Positions 34,560 through 43,660 of a stretch of 64,000 nucleotides of DNA are shown here, piece after piece. Source of the stretch: JBBQUN01 sp963698395 (lineage in GTDB: Bacteria; Actinomycetota; Acidimicrobiia; Acidimicrobiales; SZUA-35); the NCBI GenBank assembly GCA_963698395.1, contig CAVOQQ010000008.1, positions 1,054,001 through 1,118,000 of the forward strand, read 5' to 3'. The translations under genes and the position numbers were made by a program. Below the pieces are notes generated by a model. The model made no database searches. It was not told the DNA's origin and saw only the letters and a list, made by a program, of their open reading frames with translations. Position 1 is the stretch's first letter, and every line of letters starts with the position of its first letter.

Positions 34560-35340
34560 GGGTTTCGGGCCAGGGATGTCGGTATCCCGAGACCACTCCA
34601 GACCCGAGTGCTGCATAATGACGATTATGACTGAAAGGCGAGGGCTTGCGAGGGACTGGGCCGGCGAAGTCTTGCTGTTGCCTGCTCAGCTTCCACCGTC
34701 GAGCAGCGGATGGCTCGCCAACCAGGTGCTTGCCTGGTCGCGGCTGGTGCGCCGAGCAAGTCGCGACGCCGTGCGGCTCGGCAGCACGCCCCGAACATCG
34801 TCGTGCCGAGGACCGGCGCGTGGATGGACGTTCCCGGTCGCCAAACCGAGGAACCCCCCAACGTCCAGCGGGAGGTCTCATCCGGCCGAGCTGGCAGAGA
34901 AGAGATCAGCCAGATGCCGCCGACCGTCGCCACGAGCCCAACAACCAACGAGACCAAGCCGATCGGGACAAGCCGAGGGCGCCAGAACTCCAAGCCGGAC
35001 ATCGGCCGAAACCCCGGGCGAGCCGTTTGCGTTCATGATCACCAAAGCCCACTCCCGTCGCAACACCCTCCACCCGGAGATCATCGGACGACGAGACGAA
35101 CCGATATGTGGGCAGTTCGACGCGTCACCGGAACCACCTCTTTCGCTCGTCACGAACCGGGAAGTCGGATGTCTCTACCTTCTCTTTGACACGTCCGCAT
35201 CGCCGAGACCAGGGTCGAAGGATCATGTGCCTCGGCCACGCGCCCGCGAAACACACGACGTCGCTCCTGGCAGGCGATCGGCGGCCGGTGAGAGCCGACG
35301 AGGCCTGTAACCGTTGTGGCCCGTCGAACGTCTCGTTCAC
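34560..35340. other. Gene-poor 780-bp stretch
   Basis: No confident gene. Base and codon use look unlike the neighbours. It holds one possible minus-strand membrane protein (listed separately) and one short plus reading, ATG 35225 to 35344, of 39 codons with a CNRCG motif and a stop overlapping the next start, which I consider weak. I see no tRNA, terminator or repeat. It may be a decayed gene remnant. Confidence 0.5.
34625..35002 (-). CDS. Possible small membrane protein, perhaps decayed
   Basis: A 125-codon reading. Its first 35 residues look genuine: MSGLEFWRPRLVPIG followed by a membrane helix (LVSLVVGLVATVGGIWLIS). The remainder is rich in Arg, Ala and Cys, with codon choice unlike the host, and carries no motif. 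It could be the surviving 5' end of a broken gene. No close ribosome site. Confidence 0.3.
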   Translation of the reverse strand: MSGLEFWRPRLVPIGLVSLVVGLVATVGGIWLISSLPARPDETSRWTLGGSSVWRPGTSIHAPVLGTTMFGACCRAARRRDLLGAPAATRQAPGWRAIRCSTVEAEQATARLRRPSPSQALAFQS

Positions 35341-35625
35341 ATGACCACTCCAGTGAATCCCGATCAGCTTCGTGTCAGTGTCGAGATGGGCGACGACTAC
35401 CAGCCCTCTGACCGACTCCGCTCGGCCCTCGACGAACTCGCGGCGGCCCTTGCCGACGACGGTTCCGACGCCGAGGTCTCCGGCTTCTACTACAAGTACG
35501 AGCTCAAGGACTTCAAGGTACTCAGCTACGACTCGACCTCGCCCATCGGCGAGCAGGGCAGCGTCGTCCCGATGGGAGAGACCGGCTCTATCGACAAGAC
35601 CTCGCCGTACGTCTTCAAGTTCTGA
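35341..35625 (+). CDS. Hypothetical protein
   Basis: A 94-residue soluble acidic protein from ATG 35341. A central helix (DRLRSALDELAAALADDG) is followed by beta-rich sequence (VSGFYYKYELKDFKVLSYDS). No cysteines, membrane segment or recognised motif. It lies 6 bp before the YkgJ-type gene, so the two are probably co-transcribed. Confidence 0.65.
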   Translation: MTTPVNPDQLRVSVEMGDDYQPSDRLRSALDELAAALADDGSDAEVSGFYYKYELKDFKVLSYDSTSPIGEQGSVVPMGETGSIDKTSPYVFKF

Positions 35626-35631
35626 TCCAAG

Positions 35632-36213
35632 GTGTCGTTCCTCCCCGTCCCCGCGGTGGCCGAGGCTGCAGACGACCTGCTGGCTGCGGCCCGCAGCCTC
35701 GTCGATGCGGCCTCGACCACCCTGCTCGCCGACGACGCCGTCGGCGTCAGCTGTCGTGCGGGCTGCTCGGCATGTTGTTCGCAGGCGGTGCCGGTGACTC
35801 CGGCCGAGGTTCGCTCCGTTGTCGCCGCCGTCGGGCGACTGCCCGACGATCGGCGTTCCGACGTCGCCCGACGAGTCGCCGCCGTGAACGGTTACCTCAC
35901 CGAGGCCGGTGTCTCGGCTGCCACCTTCACCGCTGCGGCCGCCGACCCCGACGCCCGACGCGTCGTGGCGCGCCGCTATTTCGGACTCGATCTACCCTGC
36001 CCGCTGCTGTTCGACGGCGTGTGCTCGGTGCGGGCCGACCGGCCCCTGGCATGCCGCCAGTACCTCGTCAGCTCGGCCCGCCGGTTGCGCCCCCCGCCGA
36101 AGCTCGGTCCGGCCCCCGGATGGCCACCATGCTCACCCCTCCCGCGACCTGAGGCCCGTCAACGGGGGCCCTCGGGCGCCTTCGGTTCTGGGTTCGCTCC
36201 CTCCCTAGGATGA
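35632..36213 (+). CDS. YkgJ-type cysteine-cluster protein, C-terminus possibly frameshifted
   Basis: A 193-codon reading from GTG 35632. Residues 40-56 have CRAGCSACCSQAVPVT and residues 124-145 have CPLLFDGVCSV and ACRQYLVSS, the cysteine clusters of the YkgJ (zinc/iron-binding) family. After ACRQYLVSS the reading turns into an Arg/Pro-rich tail that is not family-like; the next frame (+1, near 36080) gives PAGCAP, which resembles the family continuation. A short run of C (six at 36091) lies nearby. So the true C-terminus is probably different. Role: probable metal binding. Confidence 0.72.
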   Translation: MSFLPVPAVAEAADDLLAAARSLVDAASTTLLADDAVGVSCRAGCSACCSQAVPVTPAEVRSVVAAVGRLPDDRRSDVARRVAAVNGYLTEAGVSAATFTAAAADPDARRVVARRYFGLDLPCPLLFDGVCSVRADRPLACRQYLVSSARRLRPPPKLGPAPGWPPCSPLPRPEARQRGPSGAFGSGFAPSLG

Positions 36214-36306
36214 CGGCGTCCGGACCGGTCGAGTCGTCGTCGCAGGAGACCAGCGTGACCATCCCTGCCCCTCGACCGAACATCGTGATGATCCTCACCG
36301 ACGACC
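36210..36306 (+). pseudogene. Sulfatase 5' fragment
   Basis: From ATG 36210 the frame reads PAPRPNIVMILTDDHA, the classical first strand of a sulfatase with metal-binding Asp pair. It then stops resembling a sulfatase at about 36305, where sequence of a different gene begins. The catalytic Cys/Ser motif (CxPxR) that should follow is absent. Hence only ~32 codons of a sulfatase gene remain. Confidence 0.6.
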
Positions 36307-36666
36307 ATGCTGGTGAGCCAGGCAGTGCAGATTCTCCTCGTCGCCATCATGGTCGCGGTGTTCTATGTGGTCTTCGGGCTGTTCACGGTGGGCGAAGTGA
36401 CCATCTTGCAGTGGACGACGTTGACCGAGGAGACGTTCGATCCTCTCTTCGAGTTCACGCTCTTCGGCCATCCCGTGGTGGTCACCCGGTCCTTGCTCAT
36501 GGTCTCCGGCTTCATCGCCGCCTTCAGCGGTCTGCAGTTCGACGTTTCCCTCGTGACCGACGAGACCGATCGAAACGAGTTCAGCCAGGACTGGCGACGT
36601 GATCTTCGAGAACTGCCGGCGGTTCGCTGTCGGGCTGCTGCGGAGCTCGAGCCGCCGACGGCGTGA
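36307..36666 (+). pseudogene. C-terminal fragment of an actinobacterial membrane protein
   Basis: A 119-codon reading with two membrane helices (LLVAIMVAVFYVVFGLF, then LLMVSGFIAAFSGLQFDV) and an end like that of larger actinobacterial integral proteins (VSLVTDETDRNEFSQDW). The N-terminal ~300 residues expected in that family are absent and the reading begins right at the sulfatase junction. The last 15 residues overlap the convergent antiporter and look unrelated. Confidence 0.5.
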
Positions 36667-38758
36667 CGGCAAGGATCACGGTGGCATCGGTGTGATCGAG
36701 CACGTGGCGAATCGTATGGCCGAGGAACGGCGCGCCGCCGACCGACCGGGCGTTGCCGGACAACACGACGAGGTCGACCCCCAATTCGCGACTCGTGGCG
36801 ATGATCTGTGCGCCGGCATTCTCGGCGTGTTCGACCAAGGTCGTCTGATTGGCTCCGACGGCAGTGGCTCGTTGGGCGGCCGCACCGAGGATCGACCGGA
36901 GTGGGCCACCGGCGAAGTCGCCGAGCAGGCCGTCTCGTCGTGGTGCCGAGTCGGTCGACACGTGCAGTTGGTGGAGGTGGGTGCCGATCCTGGCACTCAT
37001 GTAGCCGGCGATCTCCTGGGCGCCGAGCGATGAAGCGCTGCCGGCGAGCGGCACCAGTGCCCGGCTGAAGGCCCACGGCAGTTGGTTCGCTGCCGGCGGT
37101 CGACGAACGACCACCACCGGAATGGGGCTTCGCTCGAGCAGGGTGTCGACGAGAGGCGAGATGACTTCGTCGTCGGCGTGGGTCGAGTCGGCTCCGATCA
37201 CGATGGCGCTGTAGCCGAGTCGGGCCTCGGCCAGCAGGGCATCGATCGCCGATTCCCCCGCCAGTCGCAGATCGCGAACATCACGGTCGAACAGCACGTT
37301 GTGCATGGCCGAGGTGTCGGCGTCGTCGTTGCCGACCGTGAACAACGTGACTTCCGATTGCGACGGCCAGGCGAGTTCGACGACCTGAGCAGCGACCAGC
37401 GATGACAGGCCGCCCCTCGTCGGGAGCAGGACCCGCCCGCCGGTGACGATCACGTTGGCATCGAGTTGGCGTTCGAGGTCGATTCGCTGCCGTTCGGCGG
37501 GATCGCCTTCCCAGCCCGACAGCACCTTGCGGAGCAGCGGCGGTGCCAGCATCGAGGTGGCCATCGCCATCAAGACGATCACGGTGTAAGACCGGTTGTT
37601 GAGCACACCGAGTGACAGTCCGACCGTGGCGATGACGATCTCGAGCGCTCCCCTGGCGTTCAGTCCGACCCCGAGCGCCGCCCCTTCACGCAGCGACAGC
37701 CGCGAGATCGACGCGCCGACGATCGAGCCGACGAACTTCGAAAGCGATGCGGCGCCCAGCACGATGATCGCCCAGACGAACGTCTCGGAGTCGGCGAGGA
37801 GTCCGAGATCGACACGCAGGCCGGCTGTGGCGAAGAAGACGGGAGCGAAGACGGCGTTGGTCATCGTCTCGAGTGGCTTGATCAATTGATGGTCGGCGAA
37901 CCTCGACCGTGCGATGATCACGCCGGCGACGAACGCGCCCAGGACCGCTTCGACATGAAGCCATTGGGTGATGACGCCGAACGTCAGCGCGGTGATCAAG
38001 ATGACGGTCAGGCCGGCAAGAGGGTCGTCGCCCCCGGCGCGCACCCGACGAAGCGAACGGTCGACCGCCTGCTGTCCGATCGTGAAGGCGCCGATGAAGA
38101 ACACGATGACGCCACCGACGGTGAAACCGAGCTTGTCGAGTTCGACTCCCCCGGCCTGGGCCAGCCCGGCGATGAAGCCCAGCGCGATCCAGCCGACGAC
38201 ATCGTTGGCCATGCCGGCCGCCAGGGTCAGTTGGCCGAAGTTGCGGCGCATCAATCCCATCTCGGAGAGGATCTTGGCGATCACCGGCAATGAGGAGATC
38301 GACAGCGCAGCGGCGATGAACAACGCAAAGATGTACCGCTGGGTATCGTCACCGACGAAGGCGTCGGGAATGAACCATCCGGCGGCGAATCCGGCAAGTG
38401 CGGGCACGAGGAGCGACCCGGTCGAGACGATCGTCGCTGCCCTCCCGAGGCGGCCGATCAAGCCGAGATCGGTCTCGAAGCCGGTGGCGACGAGCAGGAG
38501 GAGGACCCCCAGCCACCCGACCGTGAACAGCATGCCGGTCTGCACGTCGTCGGCAGGAAACAGCCAGTCGAAGGCGTCGGGCGCCACACGACCGAGCAGC
38601 GAAGGTCCGAGCAGCAGGCCTGCTGCGAGTTCGCCCACCACCGCCGGCTGACCGATGCGACGCATGAGAGCCCCGAGCATGCGGGCAGCGACGAGAATGA
38701 CCAGCAGCGAGACCCAGAACACCAGCAGCTGGTGCTCGCTCGGCGGATTCAGGTTCAC
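36581..38758 (-). CDS. CPA2-type cation/proton antiporter with C-terminal universal-stress domains
   Basis: A 725-residue membrane protein starting at GTG 38758. The first ~400 residues carry about 12 helices (e.g. LLVFWVSLLVILVAARMLG and FIAAALSISSLPVIAKIL) of the Na+/H+ exchanger CPA2 fold, including the conserved Asp in GMANDVVGWIALG. The rest consists of two universal-stress-like halves (VTLFTVGNDD, IVIGADSTHADD, IPVVVVRRPP; then LVVLSGNARSVGG, VILAVTP). A GTG-TGA overlap couples it to the upstream usp gene. Confidence 0.85.
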   Translation of the reverse strand: MNLNPPSEHQLLVFWVSLLVILVAARMLGALMRRIGQPAVVGELAAGLLLGPSLLGRVAPDAFDWLFPADDVQTGMLFTVGWLGVLLLLVATGFETDLGLIGRLGRAATIVSTGSLLVPALAGFAAGWFIPDAFVGDDTQRYIFALFIAAALSISSLPVIAKILSEMGLMRRNFGQLTLAAGMANDVVGWIALGFIAGLAQAGGVELDKLGFTVGGVIVFFIGAFTIGQQAVDRSLRRVRAGGDDPLAGLTVILITALTFGVITQWLHVEAVLGAFVAGVIIARSRFADHQLIKPLETMTNAVFAPVFFATAGLRVDLGLLADSETFVWAIIVLGAASLSKFVGSIVGASISRLSLREGAALGVGLNARGALEIVIATVGLSLGVLNNRSYTVIVLMAMATSMLAPPLLRKVLSGWEGDPAERQRIDLERQLDANVIVTGGRVLLPTRGGLSSLVAAQVVELAWPSQSEVTLFTVGNDDADTSAMHNVLFDRDVRDLRLAGESAIDALLAEARLGYSAIVIGADSTHADDEVISPLVDTLLERSPIPVVVVRRPPAANQLPWAFSRALVPLAGSASSLGAQEIAGYMSARIGTHLHQLHVSTDSAPRRDGLLGDFAGGPLRSILGAAAQRATAVGANQTTLVEHAENAGAQIIATSRELGVDLVVLSGNARSVGGAPFLGHTIRHVLDHTDATVILAVTPSAARAPQQPDSEPPAVLEDHVASPG

Positions 38759-39252
38759 GCTGCGGTGGCCAGGCCGTTCAGCGGCGCCGGCGGTCTGGGT
38801 CTGGCGACGGACGGCGAAACCGGTTCGAGAGCGTCGGGTCGGACGATCGCACAGGAAAGGCGACGCTCGAGCGACGCCTCGACCGAGCGGCGACGGCGCC
38901 ACCAGCTTGCATGGACCGCAGGGCCCAGCACCACGAGTCGGGCGGCGACGCTGTGCCGCAGGATGAGTTCGTCAGGGCGAGCGTGGGCGACGGCTGCGGA
39001 CACCCGACGGTCAGGCATCGGAACTCCGACTTCGACGGCCAGGTCGTGGATCTGACGGCCGATCGTCGCCCAGAGCGGATGGCCCAGGGCATCGGCCACG
39101 GCCTCGGGAACGACACCGTCGACCGCGACGGGCGTCGAGGTTGCGTGAACCACCCGAACCCGCTCCCCTGTCCTCAGCGCCTCTTCCACGGCCCAGCGCA
39201 TTGCGGCCAAATCTCGATGGCCGCCGACGGCAACGACGAGATGGGGGTTCAT
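38755..39252 (-). CDS. Universal stress protein-like
   Basis: A 165-residue UspA-like protein. N-terminal LVVAVGGHRDLAAMRWAVEEAL and the end-of-domain SVAARLVVLGPAVHASW fit the nucleotide-binding fold; the ATP-loop G-2x-G-9x-G[ST] is poorly preserved, so ATP binding is doubtful. It overlaps the antiporter start by 4 bp and the preceding small membrane gene by 4 bp, so all three are one operon. Confidence 0.75.
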   Translation of the reverse strand: MNPHLVVAVGGHRDLAAMRWAVEEALRTGERVRVVHATSTPVAVDGVVPEAVADALGHPLWATIGRQIHDLAVEVGVPMPDRRVSAAVAHARPDELILRHSVAARLVVLGPAVHASWWRRRRSVEASLERRLSCAIVRPDALEPVSPSVARPRPPAPLNGLATAA

Positions 39253-39431
39253 GTCTTCATCTCTTGCTCGGCGGCGACGGCACGACGGTCGCGTGCGACG
39301 CTCACCCACAGCGGCCCGAGGAAAACTGCCACCGGCGCCCAGGCGAAGCGTTTGGATCCGACCGGTGTGAGCGAGGCGGCCAGAATGGCGCCTGCCGACA
39401 TCCAGAGAGCGAGAACCAAGAACTCCGTCAT
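39249..39431 (-). CDS. Small two-helix membrane protein
   Basis: A 60-residue protein with two hydrophobic segments (FLVLALWMSAGAILAASL and FAWAPVAVFLGPLWVSVA) joined by a short loop, and a charged tail. First gene of the usp-antiporter operon; GAGGAG lies just ahead of its ATG. It may be an accessory subunit of the antiporter; not recognised otherwise. Confidence 0.7.
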   Translation of the reverse strand: MTEFLVLALWMSAGAILAASLTPVGSKRFAWAPVAVFLGPLWVSVARDRRAVAAEQEMKT

Positions 39432-39567
39432 CGTGACATCTCCTCAAATGGCGTGACGACACCTTATACCAAACAGGCCCTTTGGAAAAGGTATGTCCGT
39501 CTTGGCGGCCGCAAGCCGTGGTGGCGGCGACGAGCGCAGCCGGGGCAGCGTCCCATAGCTTGGCGAG

Positions 39568-41116
39568 ATGGAAAACGTGCGCGTCCCGCTGACCGATGCC
39601 GAGGAGATGGGCTATCTGAAGCGCATTCTCACGTCGAAGGTCTACGAAGTCGTCGACGAGACACCGCTCGATGAAGCGCCGGTGCTCTCCGAACGACTGG
39701 GCAATCGGGTGCTGCTCAAGCGGGAAGACCTCCAGCCGGTCTTCTCCTTCAAGATTCGCGGTGCCTACAACAAGATGGCCAACCTCTCCCCCGCCCAACG
39801 GGCATCCGGAGTCATTGCCGCCTCGGCCGGCAACCACGCGCAAGGCGTTGCGATGGCGGCTCAGGAGCTCGGGTGCCATGCGGTCATCGTGATGCCGGTG
39901 ACCACTCCCGAAGTCAAGATCGACGCCGTTCGGGCGCGAGGGGCCGAGGTCGTCCTCCATGGCGAGTCGTACTCGGACTGCTATCAGCGAGCGATCGACT
40001 TGATGAAGCAGCGCTCGCTGGTGTTCGTGCACCCCTTCGACGATCCCGACGTCATTGCCGGTCAGGGCACGATCGGCATGGAGATCCTGCGCCAGCACAC
40101 CGAGCCCGTCCACGCGGTTTTCGTCGCCGTCGGTGGTGGTGGTCTGATCTCGGGTGTCGCCACCTACATCAAGGCGCTGCGACCGGAGATCCGGATCATC
40201 GGTGTCCAGGCCGACGACTCCGACGCCATGGCGCAGTCGCTCGAGCAAGGGGTTCGAGTGGAACTCGAAAGCCGTCGGGCTCTTCGCCGACGGCACCGCA
40301 GTGAAGATGGTCGGCGAGGAGACCTTCCGGCTGGCATCGGCCTACGTCGATGAGATCATCCGTGTCGACACCGATCAGATCTGTGCTGCGATCAAGGACG
40401 TCTTCACCGACACACGGGCGATCCTCGAACCGTCCGGCGCTCTGGCCGTCGCCGGGGTCAAGGAGTACGTCGAGCGCACGGGGATCGCCGGTGAGTCGCT
40501 CGTTGCGATCAATTGTGGTGCGAACATGAACTTCGATCGACTGCGCTTCGTGTCCGAACGGGCCGAGATCGGCGAACAGCGCGAGGCCGTGTTCGCCGTG
40601 ACCATCCCGGAGACCCGCGGCAGCTTCCGTCGCTTCATCGAGATCATCGACGAAGGCCGGGCGATCACCGAGTTCAACTATCGCATCGCCGACGCCGACG
40701 AAGCGTATGTCTTCGTCGGCCTGCAGGTCGCAAATCGCGCCGAGGCACGCAGCATCGCCTCGTCGTTCGCCGGCGCCGGTCTGCTTGCGCTCGATCTCTC
40801 CGACGACGAGCTGGCGAAGTTGCACCTGCGACATCTCGTCGGCGGCCACTCCCCTCTCGCTCGAAACGAGCGGCTGTATCGTTTCGAGTTCCCCGAGCGA
40901 CCCGGTGCGCTGATCACGTTCCTCTCGAACATGGCGCCGGACTGGAACATCTCGTTGTTCCACTATCGCAACCACGGTTCCGATGTCGGACGAGTGCTCG
41001 TCGGCATGCAGGTGCCCGAGGCCGACGCCGATCAGTTTGCTGCATTCCTGGACCAGCTCGGCTATCGGTTCTGGGAAGAAACCGATCATCCGGCCTATCG
41101 GCTGTTCTTGGCCTGA
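39568..41116 (+). pseudogene. ilvA: Threonine deaminase IlvA, apparent +1 frameshift
   Basis: Biosynthetic threonine dehydratase (isoleucine pathway). From ATG 39568 the first frame carries the PLP domain: lysine in FSFKIRGAYNKM, AASAGNHAQGVA and the glycine loop VGGGGLISGVATYI. Near 40250 (AQSLEQG) one extra base in a G-run moves the rest to the next frame, which continues EWNSKAVGLFADGTAVKMVG and holds the two C-terminal regulatory ACT-like domains (from VFAVTIPETRGSFRR and YRFEFPERPGALITF) that bind isoleucine/valine. Correcting one base yields ~515 residues, typical for feedback-regulated IlvA. Confidence 0.88.
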
Positions 41117-41119
41117 GCG

Positions 41120-41134
41120 AGGAGCCCTGCTCCT
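41120..41134. terminator. Possible bidirectional terminator
   Basis: AGGAGC-CCT-GCTCCT, a perfect 6-bp stem, lies between the convergent ilvA and DUF4214 genes. There is no clear U-run, so this is weak. Confidence 0.3.
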
Positions 41135-42134
41135 AGCCGGGCAGGTCCCCGCCGAGTGGGTAGCGAGCGAACAGCTCTTCCCAGATCGCATTGGTGAAGA
41201 GATCGGGAGCGTACTGGGGTGCACCTTCGTACCCGGGCACGAGACGCATCGTCCACAGATCGGCGAGGCCCTCGTTCGCCGCCTTGTCGTCGATCACCCG
41301 CTCGACCTCGGCCCGCTGAGCGGGAGTCAACGCGTCCCGGTGGATGTACAGCAGCGACACTCGAGCGTGGAAGGCCTCGTGGACGTAGACCGCATCGGTC
41401 ACCCGTGGATCCCAGTTCGGATCGGTGCGCACGCACCAGGTCAGGTCCCATGTGCTGCGCACCCAACGGACGTTGCCGCCGAACCGGTCCGGCCAACACT
41501 GTGCGGGCACATGGGTGCCCCGTGCCAGATCGAGGTCGGCGGCGGCTCGTGCGGTCAGACCGCTGCGCACGAAGGAGCGATTCCCCGAAGCCGCAGCAGC
41601 GTCGGTGTTGGTCGCCACGACGAACTCTGGCGATTCGGAGAAGGCGATCAGCAGATCGCCACGATCGAACGAGGGGCGGGCAAGCTCGCTCGCCCAGTAG
41701 CGATAGCCGGCCTCATCGGATCCACGCCCCAAGACGTTGCGATAGACCAGATCGAGAAACGCCCGATCGTCGACCGTTCCATAGCGCTGCACGAACTCCG
41801 TCGAGGTGATGAAGGCGGTGGCCATCGTCGGAACATCGAGCCGATGGGCAAGCAACTCGCCCGTCCAATAGTCGAGACCTTCGGTGTCGGGCAGTCGCAG
41901 GAACGCCGCACAGTACAGACGGTAGACCGACGCTCGTGAGGTGCTCGTCACGTACAGGGCGCCGGGCGGTGTCCGGCCCAGACAGGCGTCGGCCGTCGCT
42001 GCCGCCGCTGGGCCGGTGCCGAGTGGCCCGGTGGGCGGGGCGATGGTGGTGAGTGCCATCGTGGCAAAGGCGACGACGGCAAGGGCGAGAACGGTGAGAA
42101 GTCGGGCAGACGCAGCCCGAATGGCAACCAGCAT
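41133..42134 (-). CDS. Secreted DUF4214 protein with HExxH motif
   Basis: A 333-residue exported protein. Signal peptide at residues 8-40 (LLTVLALAVVAFATMALTTI). Residues ~60-175 show two DUF4214-type repeats: VYRLYCAAFLRLPDTEGLDYW and FLDLVYRNVLGRGSDEAGYRYW. The C-terminal half contains YVHEAFHARVSLL, a possible zinc-protease HExxH (HEAFH), with conserved cysteines (CWPDRF, LTWCVRTD). It may be a surface metalloprotease. Confidence 0.75.
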   Translation of the reverse strand: MLVAIRAASARLLTVLALAVVAFATMALTTIAPPTGPLGTGPAAAATADACLGRTPPGALYVTSTSRASVYRLYCAAFLRLPDTEGLDYWTGELLAHRLDVPTMATAFITSTEFVQRYGTVDDRAFLDLVYRNVLGRGSDEAGYRYWASELARPSFDRGDLLIAFSESPEFVVATNTDAAAASGNRSFVRSGLTARAAADLDLARGTHVPAQCWPDRFGGNVRWVRSTWDLTWCVRTDPNWDPRVTDAVYVHEAFHARVSLLYIHRDALTPAQRAEVERVIDDKAANEGLADLWTMRLVPGYEGAPQYAPDLFTNAIWEELFARYPLGGDLPG

Positions 42135-42312
42135 GAGAGAACCTCGAGGGGGCGGGTACTCCCGCTCCTTCGGCCTCTGCTTCGACAAGCTGAGCCATAT
42201 GGCCCAGCTTTTGTGGTCCGATCGGCCCGCCACCCCGCCTCGACCAACGAATCACCGGAGCGACGGCGCGGCCGTGTTGGGGCCTCAACGGTGTCGCCGG
42301 AGCGGTGTCGCC

Positions 42313-42666
42313 TCAGCGGAGCTCGGTCGGCAGATCGAACGAGCCGTCCGGATTGGCCGGAAAGTCGACCGTGCCCGTCACGGCCTCGAGGTCGATCGGA
42401 CCGTACACGTGCGGAAACTCGATCCCGCTGCCGTAGGAGTCCTCGAACACCAGAGGCGAGGTGAGCTTGGTTCCGTCGATCACCAGGAGCATCAGGCCGC
42501 GCCGGCCGTGATAGCGCTCGTTGGCCGGAATCAGGATTTGCTCGGTCGTCGAGAGATGGATGAAGCCCTCGGTGTCGAGCGAGTCGGCACGGTACGAGCC
42601 TGCGGTCTGGGCCGCAGCCCATTCGTCGGGTGAACTGATGTGCAGCAACGTCGGGAGGCCCGTCAT
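42313..42666 (-). CDS. DUF952 family protein
   Basis: A 117-residue protein with the DUF952 hallmarks: LLHISSPDEWAAAQTAGSY, EGFIHLSTTEQIL and FPHVYGPIDLEAV. The conserved histidines suggest an enzyme related to ADP-ribose or RNA 2'-phosphate chemistry, but function is not established. It stands alone. Confidence 0.85.
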   Translation of the reverse strand: MTGLPTLLHISSPDEWAAAQTAGSYRADSLDTEGFIHLSTTEQILIPANERYHGRRGLMLLVIDGTKLTSPLVFEDSYGSGIEFPHVYGPIDLEAVTGTVDFPANPDGSFDLPTELR

Positions 42667-42681
42667 GGCCCCAGTCTGACC

Positions 42682-42837
42682 TCAGCCGACGCCGATGCGG
42701 CGCAGCAGATACACGATCGGCGCGAGCGCCGCGCCGAGTGCGATGCCCCACGCCATCACGAGCAACACGAAGCGAACCAATCGTGGCCAGCGGCCATTTG
42801 CCTGATCGGCCAGACTGCGGGTGTCGACGGCGGTCAT
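42682..42837 (-). CDS. Small single-helix membrane protein
   Basis: A 51-residue protein with one hydrophobic helix (FVLLVMAWGIALGAALAPIVYLL) near its C-terminus and an N-terminal basic segment (GRWPRLVR). It is 15 bp upstream of the DUF952 gene in the same direction. Function unknown. Confidence 0.55.
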   Translation of the reverse strand: MTAVDTRSLADQANGRWPRLVRFVLLVMAWGIALGAALAPIVYLLRRIGVG

Positions 42838-42913
42838 CTGACTCCATCGGCCGCAGCCATCGGGAATGAATCGTTCCTGCCCGAACCGGTGGGTGATCGG
42901 CCACACTGGCGTG

Positions 42914-43660
42914 ATGGCTCGTTCGGGTACAGACGCTGGTCGCGGGGGAACGGCATCGAACCGTGCGTCCTCGGCCATCAGTCTGTACGACCTCTTCGGT
43001 CTCGACACCGGATGCTCGCCCGAGGAACTCCGGCAGGCCTACCGCCAGATGGCGCGCCGACTGCACCCCGACGTGGCCGGGCTCGACGATGGGGGGCTCG
43101 CCATGGCCAAGCTCAACGAGGCGTGGCGAATCCTGTCGGATCCCGAGGCTCGTCAGCGCTATGACCTCACGCTCGATCTGCGATCGGCGTCGGCCGCAGC
43201 ACCCAGTTCGCCCCAGCCCCCACCTCGGGCCCAGTGGAGCCGGCGGCAGGCTTGGGTCATCGGGATCCAGGCCCAGATGGCACGACTCACACGCCAGGCC
43301 GGACGCAGTGCGGTCCAGACCCTGCTCATCCGGGCGCCCCGGGCCGAGCGGGCACACTACGAGCAGTTGGTCGAGCGGATCGTCACCAACGTGATGGAAG
43401 ACACCGAGGCGCGAGTGCGTGCGGCCCGAGCGGCGGGAGCCGCTCCACTCGATCTTGCGTCGGCTGCTTCGTTGATCGCGCTTCGATCGTTGGCCGACCG
43501 ACTGCGTCGCGAGTCGGCGCTCGGGATCAACGCCGACCTGATCATGACCGCCGAGCTGATCGATCGGATGTGGGACGTCATGGCGCACGAGCTGACCAGC
43601 CAGCTCGCCGCCGGTCTCGGTGGCAACCCGCACGTTGCCCATGCCCTCGGTGTTCGCTGA
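42914..43660 (+). CDS. DnaJ-domain protein
   Basis: A 248-residue protein. The J domain (residues ~18-75) is YDLFGLDTGCSPEELRQAYR with the HPD motif in RRLHPDVAG, which stimulates DnaK. No Gly/Phe or zinc-finger region follows; instead there is a helical C-terminus (ERIVTNVMEDTEARVRAARAA) typical of J-proteins with a private substrate. ATG 42914 is used, since upstream in-frame codons are out of the family length. Confidence 0.82.
   Translation: MARSGTDAGRGGTASNRASSAISLYDLFGLDTGCSPEELRQAYRQMARRLHPDVAGLDDGGLAMAKLNEAWRILSDPEARQRYDLTLDLRSASAAAPSSPQPPPRAQWSRRQAWVIGIQAQMARLTRQAGRSAVQTLLIRAPRAERAHYEQLVERIVTNVMEDTEARVRAARAAGAAPLDLASAASLIALRSLADRLRRESALGINADLIMTAELIDRMWDVMAHELTSQLAAGLGGNPHVAHALGVR

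Noticed and set aside
35225..35344. 39-codon plus-strand reading with CNRCG
   Set aside because: Too short, poor composition, no conserved pair of cysteine motifs; noted only inside the gap entry.
39432..39567. Promoter TATAAG near 39460
   Set aside because: A -10-like hexamer without a matching -35; too weak to list.
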